Assembly: GCF_034009455.1 (NCBI RefSeq)
Contig: NZ_CP125380.1
Location: forward strand, 6,168,501 to 6,232,500
Reading direction: 5' to 3'
Source: Pseudomonas sp. P5_109
GTDB lineage: Bacteria > Pseudomonadota > Gammaproteobacteria > Pseudomonadales > Pseudomonadaceae
Length of the DNA stretch: 64,000 nt
The notes beneath the pieces were generated by a model. The model saw only the letters and a program-made list of their open reading frames with translations, was not told where the DNA came from and searched no databases. Below, piece by piece: positions 36,701 to 47,052 of this stretch. Numbering within the stretch: the first letter of the stretch is position 1; each line of letters begins with the position of its first letter. Position numbers and translations under genes: made by a program.

Positions 36701-37005
36701 ACGCCCCGGAACGCCCATCGGCCACCCACTCAGGTGGCCAAGCGGCTCTGCCCGGCACTTCCCGCTGGGAATTTTCGCCAAACCTGCGTATGCTGCGCCC
36801 CACATTTGCGCATCGACCCGCCTTGCGGCTCAGATGCACTGACCTGGCAGATGACTTTCTCCCCAGGTCCCACAGCCGGACGCAAGATCCGGGTGTACGT
36901 TTTGAAGGCTGGCGCGGTTTACCAAAAATGATCCAAGCCAGTCCCCGAGAAGCCGGCCACAAGCCGGCTTTTTAATGCCTGAAAGAAAATGTTCAACGAC
37001 AAAAA
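36701..37005. other. 305-bp gap with a terminator and possible small transcript
   Basis: No convincing gene. One plus-strand frame (36734-36931) ends with a plausible segment, WQMTFSPGPTAGRKIRVYVL then KAGAVYQK, in good codon usage, but lacks a ribosome site. A strong terminator follows at 36953, 250 bases after the repressor stop, which is far for that gene. A short mRNA or small RNA is possible. Confidence 0.35.
36953..36975 (+). terminator. Intrinsic terminator
   Basis: AGCCGGC-CACAA-GCCGGCT followed by four or five T residues on the plus strand, 250 bases after the S24 repressor gene and 30 bases before the nuclease gene stop. Confidence 0.75.
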
Positions 37006-38103
37006 TCACTCAGCCTCTTGCGCATTCAACGCATAAAACTCCTGCAGCTTGGCTTGCAACAGCTTCTTGTCCGGCAACTGGGTGTGGTACTCCGCGATCA
37101 AGGCGGGCGACAGTGAGCGGTTCAGGGCGTATTCGACGATTTCGTCCTCTTTGCTCGCGCACAACAATACGCCGAGCGCCGGGTTTTCGTGTGGCTTGCG
37201 GACATTGCGGTCCAACGCTTCAAGATAAAAATCCATCTTCCCCAGGTATTCCGGTTCGAAGCGCCCGACCTTGAGTTCGATCGCCACCAGGCAGTTCAGC
37301 CCTCGGTGGAAGAACAACAGGTCCAGCGCAAAGTCACGCCCACCTACCTGCAATGGATATTGCGAACCCACAAAGCAGAAGTCCCTGCCCAGTTCGATCA
37401 GAAAATCCCTGAGCCTGTGCAGCAGGCCTCCATGCAAGTCTGTCTCTGCATGGCCACGCTCCAGGGCCAGAAACTCGACCATGTAGGCATCCTTGAACAC
37501 CTCCAGGGCCTGGGGATGAATTTGTCTCAGCGGTGCTGACACTTTTGCCGGGCTGACCACTGAACGTTCAAACAGAGCCGCCTTGAACTGACGCTCCAGT
37601 TCGCGGCTCGACCACTTCTCCTGGATTGCCATGCGCAGGTAAAACTCACGTTCCTCCGGGTGTTTGCTCTGGTTGAGAATGATCATGTTGTGTGTCCAAG
37701 GCAATTGTCTCAGCAGTGCTGAGACTTTTACGTCATGCCTGTACGCTTCGAAAAATTGACGCATACGAAACAAATTGGGGCGGGTAAAGCCTCGCAATCC
37801 AGGCTGAGTACAAGCGAGGTGACTAGCCAACTGCGCCACCACCCCATCCCCCCACTCCGCCGCTTCAATTTTGCGACTGATGTAAGCCCCAACCTGCCAG
37901 TGCAATTCAATCAACTCAGTGTTGACCGCCTGCATCGCGCGTTGTCGCGCAGTCACAATCAGTTGGGTGATTTCGTTGAATGCAGAATCGAGAGAGGTAC
38001 CGCTACGAAGATCATTCACGTCAGGGCATTTCCATGTCGGTTGGAGGGCCCTCTCAATTACTCCTGATACCGACTCAGGAACATTCACAATGTATTTCTG
38101 CAT
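37006..38103 (-). CDS. YhcG/DUF1016-family PDDEXK nuclease
   Basis: 365-residue protein. The N-terminal half is the DUF1016_N region (TARQRAMQAVNTELIELHWQVGAYIS ... LSYF-like TRPNLFRMRQFFEAYR); the C-terminal half is a PD-(D/E)XK nuclease domain with DFALDLLFFHRGLNCLVAIELKVGRFEPEYLGKM, that is D-x17-ExK. E. coli YhcG and related proteins occur alone or in type I restriction and defence loci. No methylase or specificity gene is next to it. The start (38103) has a poor ribosome site. A role in DNA repair or phage defence is inferred. Confidence 0.88.
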   Translation of the reverse strand: MQKYIVNVPESVSGVIERALQPTWKCPDVNDLRSGTSLDSAFNEITQLIVTARQRAMQAVNTELIELHWQVGAYISRKIEAAEWGDGVVAQLASHLACTQPGLRGFTRPNLFRMRQFFEAYRHDVKVSALLRQLPWTHNMIILNQSKHPEEREFYLRMAIQEKWSSRELERQFKAALFERSVVSPAKVSAPLRQIHPQALEVFKDAYMVEFLALERGHAETDLHGGLLHRLRDFLIELGRDFCFVGSQYPLQVGGRDFALDLLFFHRGLNCLVAIELKVGRFEPEYLGKMDFYLEALDRNVRKPHENPALGVLLCASKEDEIVEYALNRSLSPALIAEYHTQLPDKKLLQAKLQEFYALNAQEAE

Positions 38104-38258
38104 GAAAAAACGCTAATAACCCTCCATCCCGCCCACAGAACACTTGCCAAGCCAAATTGGCCGATGCTAAATCCACCCCGTCCAAAGACCGCTACCCTTA
38201 CCCCGGAAGAAGCTCTGTCGGTCGGAATTCGCTTTCAAGCTCAACGGGCACTTACGCA

Positions 38259-39434
38259 ATGGATCTGCACATCCCGACCCTGCTGGTAGTCTCGGTCTTC
38301 GTTTTTATTCTGATGGGTCTGTTGACCTGTCATGCCTGGTGGCGTGAAACCCGTGAGCGGCCTCTGGCTTATCTGGGTGCAATGATGCTGCTCGCCGCCC
38401 TGGGTGTGGTGCTGGTCAGTTGGCGTGGGCGCGGGGTCGACTTTGTCCCGCTGATTTTTGGCAACGTGGCCCTGTTGCTGAGCGCTGCGATGAACTGGAC
38501 CGCCATGCGCGTATTGGTCGGGCGCGCGCCGTCGCTGCCGGGAATCTTTGCCGGCGCGGGCATCTGGCTGAGCCTCTGCCTGATTCCCGCGTTCTATGAC
38601 GCCATGCCGCTGCGCGTCGTGATGTATTCCCTGCTGGCGGCCGGCTATGGCGTGCTGACGGCCGCGGAGTTATGGCGTAACCGTCAGAGCCTTGATGTCG
38701 CGTACATGCCCGCATTGGTTCTGACCCTGCTGCATACCGTTTTCTACATCGTTCGCAGTGTGATCGACAAAAGCCTGCCGCTGGATCAGGCCCTGTCGGG
38801 CGTCGGCGAGGGTGTGCGCTTTTTCTCCTTCATGCTGTTCGAATCCATGCTGTACGTCATTGGCATTGCTTATGTGACGCTGGCCATGGTCAAGGAACGC
38901 ACCGAGCTCAAATTCAAGGCGGCGGCATTCTGCGATTCGCTCACCGGGATCGGTAACCGGCGCGCCTTCATGTCCCACGGAGAGCGGTTGCTGGCGGATA
39001 GCCAACGCCGAACGGAATCTGTCGCCCTGCTGTTGTGCGACCTGGATCACTTCAAGCGCCTGAACGATAGCTTTGGCCATCCGATGGGGGATCAGGCGCT
39101 GATCGCATTCAGCCGGATTCTGACGGGCAACCTTCGCAATCACGATGTGTTCGGTCGCATCGGCGGAGAGGAGTTTGCCTGCCTGCTCAAAGAGGCGGAT
39201 GAGCAAGAAGCAGTTCAGGTGGCTGAACGCATCCGCCAGGCGTTTTCCCAACTGTCGATGCTGGAGCCGGGAATGCTCAGTGTCAGCATCGGCGTCGTCA
39301 CCACCCGCGAGTCGGGCTACGACCTTTCGAGCCTGCTTTCACAAGCCGATGAAGCCCTGTATGGCGCCAAGGATCACGGGCGCAATCGGGTGCAAACCCT
39401 GCGCAAGTTGTACCTCAACCTCACGGGTAGCTGA
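38259..39434 (+). CDS. Diguanylate cyclase with N-terminal membrane domain
   Basis: 391 residues. The first 210 contain six or so hydrophobic segments (for example TLLVVSVFVFILMGLLTC, FGNVALLLSAAM) forming a sensor-like membrane domain. From about 230 a GGDEF domain follows, with GGEEF at 302-306 and an inhibitory I-site, RNHD, exactly five residues before it. An active, product-inhibited enzyme is expected. Start chosen at MDLHIPTLL (38259); the frame is open to 38157 but that part is not hydrophobic or conserved-looking. Its 3' end overlaps magF by 14 bases, tail to tail. Confidence 0.9.
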   Translation: MDLHIPTLLVVSVFVFILMGLLTCHAWWRETRERPLAYLGAMMLLAALGVVLVSWRGRGVDFVPLIFGNVALLLSAAMNWTAMRVLVGRAPSLPGIFAGAGIWLSLCLIPAFYDAMPLRVVMYSLLAAGYGVLTAAELWRNRQSLDVAYMPALVLTLLHTVFYIVRSVIDKSLPLDQALSGVGEGVRFFSFMLFESMLYVIGIAYVTLAMVKERTELKFKAAAFCDSLTGIGNRRAFMSHGERLLADSQRRTESVALLLCDLDHFKRLNDSFGHPMGDQALIAFSRILTGNLRNHDVFGRIGGEEFACLLKEADEQEAVQVAERIRQAFSQLSMLEPGMLSVSIGVVTTRESGYDLSSLLSQADEALYGAKDHGRNRVQTLRKLYLNLTGS

Positions 39435-40233
39435 ACGATTTCACCAACGTCAGCTCGCCCACCGCGCGCATCGGCACCAGGAACGTCTCCATCTTCTCGC
39501 TCGGCGTTCCTTCCTCGGTAATCACCGTCACCTGCGCGGTGGTCAGCGGCTGGACCGCGTCTTCCTGCCCTTCTTCATCACTGCTGTAGCCGCCGCCGAA
39601 GTAGTTCACGTACACCAGGTATTGCCCCTTGATCGGCGCGGGCATGGCGAAGATTTCCGGGCCGTAGCCGGTGGTGACGTCGACATCGAGCGCTGCGCCG
39701 TTGGGCGCGACACGGTCGCCGTACCAGATGTGCGCACCGTCGGGGGTGATCAGGTGCAGGTCGAGGTCGGTGCCGTCGCTGTCCCACGCCAGCAAGACGC
39801 GCAATTTGGCCGGGGTGGCGCCGCCGCTGCTGTTGAGGAACTGCGTGCGTTTACGTTGTTGGCCATCAGGGCTGCGAACCTCGACGCTATTGCTGCCGTT
39901 GGGGAATGAGAACGGGCGATCGAAGTTGCCTGCCGGATCGATTTTCAGCGGCATGCTCACACCGTTGACGATCAGTCGGCCGGGTTCTGTCGATTTCGCT
40001 GTGGCCTTGATCTGCCCGCTGATGCGCGCGGTGTTGGCCTGTCCTGCCGGGGTATTCACCGAGGAGGCCGGGTAGTTGACGATCTGCCGGAAGCTTTCCC
40101 CTTCGCCCTCAGGCGCGCCGGTGCGCCAGCCACCTGCGGGGGTGTCGAGTTTGACGCTGTCAGCCGCCATCACCTGTGGCAACGCCACCAGCGAACAGAG
40201 AAACAGCAAGACCTGTGGATAAAGGAGTTTCAT
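39421..40233 (-). CDS. magF: MagF: DUF2135 (YfaP-like) periplasmic protein
   Basis: 270 residues, signal peptide ending ...PQVMA, then the DUF2135 blocks ADSVKLDTPAGGWRTG, AWDSDGTDLDLHLITPDGAHIWYGD and GYGPEIFAMPAPIKGQYLVYVNYFGGG. E. coli counterpart is yfaP. It is the last gene of the alpha-2-macroglobulin operon, 3 bases after magE. Paralogous to magA (48800). The role is unknown; the beta-rich fold suggests a binding partner of MagD. Confidence 0.88.
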   Translation of the reverse strand: MKLLYPQVLLFLCSLVALPQVMAADSVKLDTPAGGWRTGAPEGEGESFRQIVNYPASSVNTPAGQANTARISGQIKATAKSTEPGRLIVNGVSMPLKIDPAGNFDRPFSFPNGSNSVEVRSPDGQQRKRTQFLNSSGGATPAKLRVLLAWDSDGTDLDLHLITPDGAHIWYGDRVAPNGAALDVDVTTGYGPEIFAMPAPIKGQYLVYVNYFGGGYSSDEEGQEDAVQPLTTAQVTVITEEGTPSEKMETFLVPMRAVGELTLVKSFSYP

Positions 40234-40236
40234 GGT

Positions 40237-41856
40237 CTATTCCAGCAAGAGGTGGCGGGCGAGCCCTTCGATGTAGGTTTCATCCTGGCCGTTGGGGTGT
40301 GCTTCGAAGGCCAGGTGCAGGTATTCGTGGGTCAAGTCGAGGCGGTCTTGCAGCGTCAGCACGCCGCGCACGTAGATGCGCTGGCGTTCGCGGTCGACAT
40401 AGGGGCGGCCGAAGGGCAGACGGCACACGGCGAAGGTGCTGACTTCGTTGTAGCCGGTTTCACTTTCAAGCCGCGGGCGCCAGCCGCGCCGTTGTTTTTG
40501 CAGCCAGTCTTGCGCGGCGGGCAACGCTTCGCAGGACGCGACCGGGTTGTCCCAGCGGCTGAGGCTGGCGCGTGGGTAGGCGTGCAGCAGGATGGCGTCG
40601 TAGCGCTGACCGGCACAGGCCTGTTCGACGGCTTGCTGCCAGGACAGTTTGTCCGGGCCAGGTTGGTCGGAATGGTAGGTCACGGTGCTGCCGGCCAGCA
40701 CCAGGTCGCTGGTCCACGCGGCGATGTCGCGAGCCCCGGGCGACGCCGGACGCGGTGCGACCCGCTGGCGGCTGCTGCTGTCGTCGATGCTCAGGCAATC
40801 GCCACGGCGCGTGGCGTTTTGCAGCAGGTACGTACGAATGGCCACAGCCAGGGCTTTAGCGGCCTCGACCGGTTCGGCGCTGGCTTCGCGCTGGAGAACC
40901 CGGGCGACGTACTCTTCGCGATCCAGGCGCGCCACGAGGTTGTCGTTGAGCAGAAACAGCTCGCCGTCGCTGTGGATATCCAGCGCATTGCCGTTGGCGA
41001 ACTCAACGCGATAGTCACCCTGCAACGGCCCGGAGGACGCCACAGCACTCCCTGACAGCACGCGCCGAAGCGGATAGCGGGAGAACAGGTCGACCTCTAC
41101 GCACTGCCCTGCATCCGCAGGCCATGCAACAGGAATCACCGTAGACAATGCTTGCGCATAATCACTGAGTACCCGCTGACTGGTGCCCCGTCCTCCAGAC
41201 CAGACCGGAGTACCGTCTGCCGTCCAACCGGCAAACCCGCCCTGACGCGACGCAGCATCCTGATCCGCCAACCAGCTCCAGGTCTTCACTCGCAAACGAC
41301 TACCGAGCTCACCGACGACATTGCCATCAGCGGCATTGAGCACCACATCGAGCAACGCACGCCGGGCTTGATCCTGTGCCGGCAGTGCCGACAGCACCTT
41401 CAACAGTTCCGCCACCGAAACCCGTGTGGCCGGTTGCAATGAAGGCAAATCCAGCAACCATGGCGGCGCCTGCCGCGTCTGCCAATAGGCTCGCCAGTCG
41501 GCATCACTGATGCCCAGTCGCGCGGGCTCGAAATACAGACCGCAGGACTTCACCAACGCCTGATCACGTTCGATCCTGCCGCCCGCCGTGCAGCAATAAA
41601 CCTCTTCCTTCGACTGGCCACGACATTCATAAGCCAGCTCTCGGGCGCCGGTATCCACCAGCCAGGCGTAGACGAATAACTTCCACACACTGCCCAGCGG
41701 CGTCTGCAAGGTCTGCAGCAACGGCTCGCGGGTGATCACCTGCGTTCGGCTCAGGGACAACAAATCGCCCTTGAAGGCCAGGCGCAAAGGTTCGTCCTGC
41801 GCCGTTGCCAGCACAGGGATCAAACACAGCAACCAAGCCATCAGCAGCCTGTGCAC
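40237..41856 (-). CDS. magE: MagE: DUF2300 (YfaQ-like) protein
   Basis: 539 residues with an N-terminal signal (MHRLLMAWLLCLIPVLATAQ). Matches DUF2300/YfaQ of E. coli. The middle part shows an amidase-enhancer-like stretch (EEYVARVLQREASAEPVEAAKALAVAIRTYLLQNATRRGDCL), also found in SpoIID-type proteins. A HExxH-like LTHEYLHLAFEAHPNGQDETYIEGLARHLL near the C-terminus is worth testing as a metal site. The GTG at 41856 directly follows the magD stop; the frame extends to 42003, but the extension runs through magD. Function unknown. Confidence 0.87.
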   Translation of the reverse strand: MHRLLMAWLLCLIPVLATAQDEPLRLAFKGDLLSLSRTQVITREPLLQTLQTPLGSVWKLFVYAWLVDTGARELAYECRGQSKEEVYCCTAGGRIERDQALVKSCGLYFEPARLGISDADWRAYWQTRQAPPWLLDLPSLQPATRVSVAELLKVLSALPAQDQARRALLDVVLNAADGNVVGELGSRLRVKTWSWLADQDAASRQGGFAGWTADGTPVWSGGRGTSQRVLSDYAQALSTVIPVAWPADAGQCVEVDLFSRYPLRRVLSGSAVASSGPLQGDYRVEFANGNALDIHSDGELFLLNDNLVARLDREEYVARVLQREASAEPVEAAKALAVAIRTYLLQNATRRGDCLSIDDSSSRQRVAPRPASPGARDIAAWTSDLVLAGSTVTYHSDQPGPDKLSWQQAVEQACAGQRYDAILLHAYPRASLSRWDNPVASCEALPAAQDWLQKQRRGWRPRLESETGYNEVSTFAVCRLPFGRPYVDRERQRIYVRGVLTLQDRLDLTHEYLHLAFEAHPNGQDETYIEGLARHLLLE

Positions 41857-41857
41857 G

Positions 41858-44800
41858 TCAGTGAACCGTGACCTGGCCAAGGGCTGCCTTTTGTTCCAGC
41901 GCTTGATGTTGCGGCGCATACACCTGAGTGAAACGCACCGGCGGCAAGTTGAATTGGCCCTTCTGCGAGAAACGCACCAAGTGCCGCAAGCGCAATTCGC
42001 CACTCAAGGCATCGACCGGAACGGCGTAAGCCATTTGCCCCGGCTCGAAACGCGCCTTTTCCAGCGATGTCGGTTCGGTGCCGGTCTTGCCCATGAGCTT
42101 GATGCCCCAGGTGGTGCGCTCGACATCGGCGCCCGGTGGCAGCGGCACTTCCAGCAGGCCGTAGCGCAACGGTTTGGCGGCTTTGCTGGTGACAATCACT
42201 TCGTCAAGATAGAGGTTGTCGCTGGACAGCGGCGCATTGCCGACGGCTTCAAGTTTGAAGGTGAAGGCCTCATCCCCCGGCACCAGTCGCGACAGCCGAC
42301 GGGTGATAGTCATCGCCATCGGATCGACCGTCGGCTGTTGGCTGCGGTAGCTCAATGCGGCGCGCAGCGGACGCTCTTGTGCGCCGGTCAGCGTCAACAC
42401 CGCCGGTACTGGTGCAGGCCCCTGCCACGTCCAATACATCTCACCAGAAACCCCGTACCGTTTCTTCCAGCCTTCACCCGGCGCCAATGCAATGGTGGGC
42501 GATGCCTGCTCGATGCTGCGTTGCAGCCAGGTCAACGCCAACGCACGCTCCAGGGTCGATTGCTGTGGCAGCAAACGTTGCAGCAAGGCCTGGGCGTGAG
42601 CCTGATCGAAGGGTTGCAGTGACAGGTTCAGCGCTTCGGCAAACGGCTGGGAACTGACCGCCAGACGTTGCTGCGCATCGCTCAGTTGCCGATTGAACGC
42701 GTCCGGCAAAACGACCTTCGCTTGCCTGGCCAGCGAGGCCGTCAGCACGCGTGCGGCAGCCAGCCCCAGCGCAGAATCCGGATCGCTCATGACCAGGCCA
42801 TCTTCACCGTCTTCCATCAGGTTCGCGGCAGTGCCCTCGCCCGCTTTCGCCAAATCATCCATCAAGCCACTGAGCAAGGTGTTGACCGGCAACTGCATCT
42901 GTTTGGCGAACGACAGGATCAGCGCCCGCTGCAACAGCGGCGTGTTCCTGGCCTGTTTGGCGTAGACCTCCAGCACCCGCTGCCAATGCTCCGGCGGCAG
43001 GCTCAGTTCCAGCACCTGGCTGGCGTGCCAGTCGGCGTAATAGGCGTAGGCGGTGAGGAACGCATCCGGCTCGCCGTCCATGCCCCACCAGGTGAAACTC
43101 GCCGAAGGGCCGGCCATTTGCACCAGGCGCAGGCGACTGTTTTGCATGATCAGGCGCAAGCGATCGCGGATCTGCGGATTCGCCGCCAGCGTCGGGTAGG
43201 CGATGCTCAACGGCAGCAGGCGACTGGCCGTCTGCTCGACGCCACCGTAGGGGTAGCTCAACAGATCGTCGAGGGCCGAACGGAACAACGCTTGCGGACT
43301 GTCGTCCAGGCGCAGGCGGATATCGGTCGCGTCTGCCGGCAGAGTCAGCGGTGTATCGCCGCTGCTCACATCGAGACTCTGCGATTGCGTCACTTGCCAG
43401 CCTTCACCCGTCGCGCTCAGGCGCACCGCCAGGGCATCAGCGGTTTTGCCGTCCTGCACCAGCTCGGCGCTCCACTCGCCATTGGCCAGCTCGAAGGCCG
43501 GCAGCGGGATGTAGTTGATGCCGCTGTTCAGGGTGACAGGCACGCGCTGTTCGTTGCCGGCGAAATGGGTCACCAGCCCGGCCTTGACCGGTTTCTCGGC
43601 CTGACTGAAGGCGAACACACCCAGGTCCGGTTTGTCGCCAGCGCGGAATTGAGTTGGACCGCTCCATTTCAAGTACAGCGGTTTTTCCGAGCGTACGAAT
43701 TGCTTCTTCTGCCCGACCTGACCGTCATCGGCGATAGCCCTGGCGGTGATGCGCCAGCGGGTCAGGGAGTCCGGCATCTTGAAGGTGAAGCGGGTCTTGC
43801 CGTTGGCATCGGTCAGCAATTCCGGTTGCCACGCCGCCGTGTCGACGTCCTCGCGACGCGGCCGCTCCAGCACCTTCACGCCGCGCTCACTGCGATTGGC
43901 TTTACCCGGCGCACCAGGGCTGCCTGGCAAGGCGACGTCATAACTGATGAACGACAAACTGGCGCTGGTGCGCACGTTGTTGCGCCGTGGGTGATAGAAG
44001 AACTGGTCGATGCTCGGCGCCACTTCCGGTTGCAGAGCGTAGACCATTTCATCGACCACGCTGACCGTCAGGTGCGCGGGAATCGCTTTGCCGGCGAACT
44101 GGGTGGTCAGGTCTACCGAGACGGTATCACCCGGCTGATAGGTTTCCTTGTCCGTCGTGATGGCCACGTCGATCTGTGGCGTGACCACCTTGATGCCGGC
44201 GTTCTGGAAACTGTATTGGCCGCCCTTGGTGTACAGCACCGAGAAGGTCAGGTTCGGCGCGAAACCGTCCTTCACCGGGATGCGCGCGCGGTACTGGGTA
44301 TCGCTGAGTTTCTCCATCTTCAGCCAGTCGGCGCCCCTGGACAACAGCGCGGTCGCTTCGACCTTGTCGCGCTCCAGCGACAGCAGGGCATCGCTGACCG
44401 GCTCCGGGAAGGTGATCAACGCCAGCGCTTCATCGCCTGCGATGTACTCGGGCTTGTCGAGGACGATTTCCACGGTGCCGGGTACCGCTTTGACACCCTC
44501 ACCAGTGACCGAATGGCCGGTGGCGCCGACCACCCGGCCATGATCATCCTTGAGCGTCAGGTTGTAGGTGCCCGGCCGATCGAAGGCCAGGGTGAAACCC
44601 TTGTCGGTTGCCGCGAGTTTGCCTTCACCGGTGCTCTGGTCTTCCAGACGTACCCAGCCGTAACTGCCAGGAGAAACCGCCTCGGCCTGCTCGCCTTCGC
44701 GGGCGTAGCTGAACGCAACCTTGTCACCCACCGCACTGAAGCGTTGAGGCGCGCTCAAGCGGAAATTCGCCGCGCCGCGGTCGATGAGGATTTCCTTGGT

Positions 44801-46417
44801 GGTTTTCACGCGATACGCCGCACCGTCGCTGGCAAACACCGTGAGCATGTAGCGACTCGGCTTGTCCGCTGCCGGCAAGTCAAGGGACGCATTGCCCTTG
44901 GCATCTGTGGTCAATTCGGTGCTGGTCAGCTCCACCGGAAATTGCCCGAGGTATTGCAGTTCGTTGTCGACCATCGACAGCTGCTGGGCACGCAGGCTCA
45001 GGCTCAACTTCGCATTGGCCACCGGTTTTCCGTCCGGGTACAGCAGCACCAGGTTGCCCTTGACCGGTTCGCCGGTGCGGTAATCCTGCTTGGCCAGATT
45101 GAGCGAAATCTCGAAGTGCGGCTTGATGTATTCAGCGACGCGAAAGGCGCTGCTGTAGGCCTGGTCCTTGTAGCTGAAACGCAGTTCATAGCCACCAGCC
45201 ACTGCGTTGTCCGGCAACTGGAACCGGCCCTGGGTGCCAGCCTTGGAATCGAGCTTCAGATCGAGGGATTGCAGCGCCGTGCCGGTCGCATCGAGCACGG
45301 TCACGCTGACGTCGGCTGCGCTTGGCTGCACCGAATCCCGCGCGTTCTTGAATTCTCGCCCAACGATTTTCAGCGACACCCAATCCCCCGGCCGATACAG
45401 CGGCCGGTCGGTGAAGGCATAGAGTTTGGTGTCGTAGATTTCGCTGTCGTAGTAGAAATTCTCGGAGACGAACACCCCGCCCTCTTCGTCCTCGCCGATC
45501 ACGAACGAACGCTCGGGGCTGACGTGTTTCAGGCGCAGCAAGCCATCGGTATCCGTGGCGCCGCTGCTCATCACACCGAGGCCATCGGTCCACAGCACAT
45601 TGACCTTCGGCACCGAACTGCCTTCGTGTTTGCGCGCAGCCCACACCAGTAATTCGTCACCGGCAATCTTGCTCACCGCCACGGTGTTGGAGACAAACAC
45701 CATGGTGGTCGCGCGGTACTTGCCGATCAGCGCTTCCACCAGATACAGGCCCGGTTTGAGGTTGCCCAAAGGGATGTAGACGTTGCCCGGCGCGACGCTG
45801 ACAAAATCGCTGGAAGAACCGGCCAGGTTCACCCCGGCAGGTGGCTGGATCGGCTTGGCCTGCCACAACGGATAACGAAACTGGCCGACCACCGGCAAAC
45901 CCGGTATCAACGCGAATTGCGGCTGCGCATCGTAGGGCGTTGGCGCGGCCATCGCGTTGCCCATCTTCAGCTCCGGCACTTCCTCGGTGACTTGTTTACG
46001 CGACTCGTAGGAAAACGCCCGCTGCATCACCCGACGGGATTTGCGATACCAGTTGTCCCACAGGTACGCGAGGGTGTTGGACAGGCCTTCACCCTTGAAC
46101 TGGCCATCGCTGACCACCCGATGCAGGTTCTTCTGGCGCTTGAGGAAATCCAGTGGTTTGTCGATGCGATACACACGAATGTCGGCGCCGCCGTAGGGTT
46201 CCATGCGAAACCGGCGATAGTCGCGGCCCGGCGCTTCGAGTCGGACCATCGCCTGCTCGTCGCTGGCAAAACTGCTGTCGGCCAGCAGGAAAAAACTCTC
46301 GCCAGCCACTGGCGTATAGCCGCTGGCCGGGACCGAATCTTCGGCGTTTGCCGCCGAGAAAGGCAACACCAACACCAACATCAGAGACAGAAAACGCAGC
46401 ATGCGGGCACCGGTCAT
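41858..46417 (-). CDS. magD: MagD: bacterial alpha-2-macroglobulin (YfaS type)
   Basis: 1519-residue periplasmic protein of the alpha-2-macroglobulin family, close in length to E. coli YfaS (1534). Signal peptide [20 protein letters not shown]; then MG domains ([20 protein letters not shown]), the [25 protein letters not shown] segment, and the A2M core [32 protein letters not shown] part. At the usual thioester position the sequence is GGVEQTASR, so the Cys of CxEQ is Gly: no thioester. It should trap or bind proteases by shape alone. The start overlaps the magC stop (ATGA at 46417). P. aeruginosa MagD is PA4489. Confidence 0.93.
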   Translation of the reverse strand: MTGARMLRFLSLMLVLVLPFSAANAEDSVPASGYTPVAGESFFLLADSSFASDEQAMVRLEAPGRDYRRFRMEPYGGADIRVYRIDKPLDFLKRQKNLHRVVSDGQFKGEGLSNTLAYLWDNWYRKSRRVMQRAFSYESRKQVTEEVPELKMGNAMAAPTPYDAQPQFALIPGLPVVGQFRYPLWQAKPIQPPAGVNLAGSSSDFVSVAPGNVYIPLGNLKPGLYLVEALIGKYRATTMVFVSNTVAVSKIAGDELLVWAARKHEGSSVPKVNVLWTDGLGVMSSGATDTDGLLRLKHVSPERSFVIGEDEEGGVFVSENFYYDSEIYDTKLYAFTDRPLYRPGDWVSLKIVGREFKNARDSVQPSAADVSVTVLDATGTALQSLDLKLDSKAGTQGRFQLPDNAVAGGYELRFSYKDQAYSSAFRVAEYIKPHFEISLNLAKQDYRTGEPVKGNLVLLYPDGKPVANAKLSLSLRAQQLSMVDNELQYLGQFPVELTSTELTTDAKGNASLDLPAADKPSRYMLTVFASDGAAYRVKTTKEILIDRGAANFRLSAPQRFSAVGDKVAFSYAREGEQAEAVSPGSYGWVRLEDQSTGEGKLAATDKGFTLAFDRPGTYNLTLKDDHGRVVGATGHSVTGEGVKAVPGTVEIVLDKPEYIAGDEALALITFPEPVSDALLSLERDKVEATALLSRGADWLKMEKLSDTQYRARIPVKDGFAPNLTFSVLYTKGGQYSFQNAGIKVVTPQIDVAITTDKETYQPGDTVSVDLTTQFAGKAIPAHLTVSVVDEMVYALQPEVAPSIDQFFYHPRRNNVRTSASLSFISYDVALPGSPGAPGKANRSERGVKVLERPRREDVDTAAWQPELLTDANGKTRFTFKMPDSLTRWRITARAIADDGQVGQKKQFVRSEKPLYLKWSGPTQFRAGDKPDLGVFAFSQAEKPVKAGLVTHFAGNEQRVPVTLNSGINYIPLPAFELANGEWSAELVQDGKTADALAVRLSATGEGWQVTQSQSLDVSSGDTPLTLPADATDIRLRLDDSPQALFRSALDDLLSYPYGGVEQTASRLLPLSIAYPTLAANPQIRDRLRLIMQNSRLRLVQMAGPSASFTWWGMDGEPDAFLTAYAYYADWHASQVLELSLPPEHWQRVLEVYAKQARNTPLLQRALILSFAKQMQLPVNTLLSGLMDDLAKAGEGTAANLMEDGEDGLVMSDPDSALGLAAARVLTASLARQAKVVLPDAFNRQLSDAQQRLAVSSQPFAEALNLSLQPFDQAHAQALLQRLLPQQSTLERALALTWLQRSIEQASPTIALAPGEGWKKRYGVSGEMYWTWQGPAPVPAVLTLTGAQERPLRAALSYRSQQPTVDPMAMTITRRLSRLVPGDEAFTFKLEAVGNAPLSSDNLYLDEVIVTSKAAKPLRYGLLEVPLPPGADVERTTWGIKLMGKTGTEPTSLEKARFEPGQMAYAVPVDALSGELRLRHLVRFSQKGQFNLPPVRFTQVYAPQHQALEQKAALGQVTVH

Positions 46418-47052
46418 TGGGAGAGAAAATTCAGTCGATAGACGCCGATGAAGTTGGGGTTGGCTGCGTCGGGTATCCATCGGGTGTCCTTCCATGTCAT
46501 GAGTTGCTGCAGGCTTGCCGAACGCATGCCGTTGTCGGTGGGGGTGGTGGTGCCAGTGTGGTAGGCGATGTAGCGGCCCATCCAGATCATCAGGTGCTGG
46601 TCGTCGCCCTGATCGAAAAACATCAGGTCGCCAGGGCGTGCTTGAGACACATCGCGACTGACCAGATGGCTGTTGAACTGGATCAATTTGATCGCGTTGA
46701 CGTATGGCCCGACTTTGCCGCCGCCCTGCTGCCATTGCTGGGCAAGACCGCGCTGGGCATCGCTCAATTGCAGCTCCGGCGGCAGGTAACGATTGGACAG
46801 GCCATTGCTGCGCAGCCATTTGTCGTCATGGACTTTCAACGCTTCATTGGCAGCGAAACGCACCAGCCCGGCACAGTCTTGCTGATACCAACGGGGGCTC
46901 GGGCCCTGGCTCAGTTGCTCCTGGGCGATGCGCACGAACCAGGCACGAAATACCTGGGACTGCTGTGGGTCAAGCGATGGAGCCTCGACAGCGCGGGCAC
47001 CCGCGCTCAGCAACAGAGCCAGCAAGCCGAAACTTCGGATCAATGCCGTCAC
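46414..47052 (-). CDS. magC: MagC: DUF1175 (YfaT-like) protein
   Basis: 212-residue DUF1175 protein with signal peptide [21 protein letters not shown]. An NlpC/P60-like arrangement is suggested by [14 protein letters not shown] and [15 protein letters not shown], with Cys and His in the right order, as in DUF1175/YfaT. This hints at an amidase or transglutaminase-like fold, but activity is untested. It starts at GTG 47052, overlapping the magB stop as GTGA, and its stop overlaps magD. Confidence 0.88.
   Translation of the reverse strand: MTALIRSFGLLALLLSAGARAVEAPSLDPQQSQVFRAWFVRIAQEQLSQGPSPRWYQQDCAGLVRFAANEALKVHDDKWLRSNGLSNRYLPPELQLSDAQRGLAQQWQQGGGKVGPYVNAIKLIQFNSHLVSRDVSQARPGDLMFFDQGDDQHLMIWMGRYIAYHTGTTTPTDNGMRSASLQQLMTWKDTRWIPDAANPNFIGVYRLNFLSQ

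Noticed and set aside
41841..42003. Long N-terminal extension of magE
   Set aside because: Overlaps magD and is Cys/Arg-rich; a GTG directly after the magD stop gives a normal signal peptide.
42668..45652. A 994-codon plus-strand open frame
   Set aside because: Lies wholly antisense to magD. It arises from high-GC third-position bias; no ribosome site and no family.
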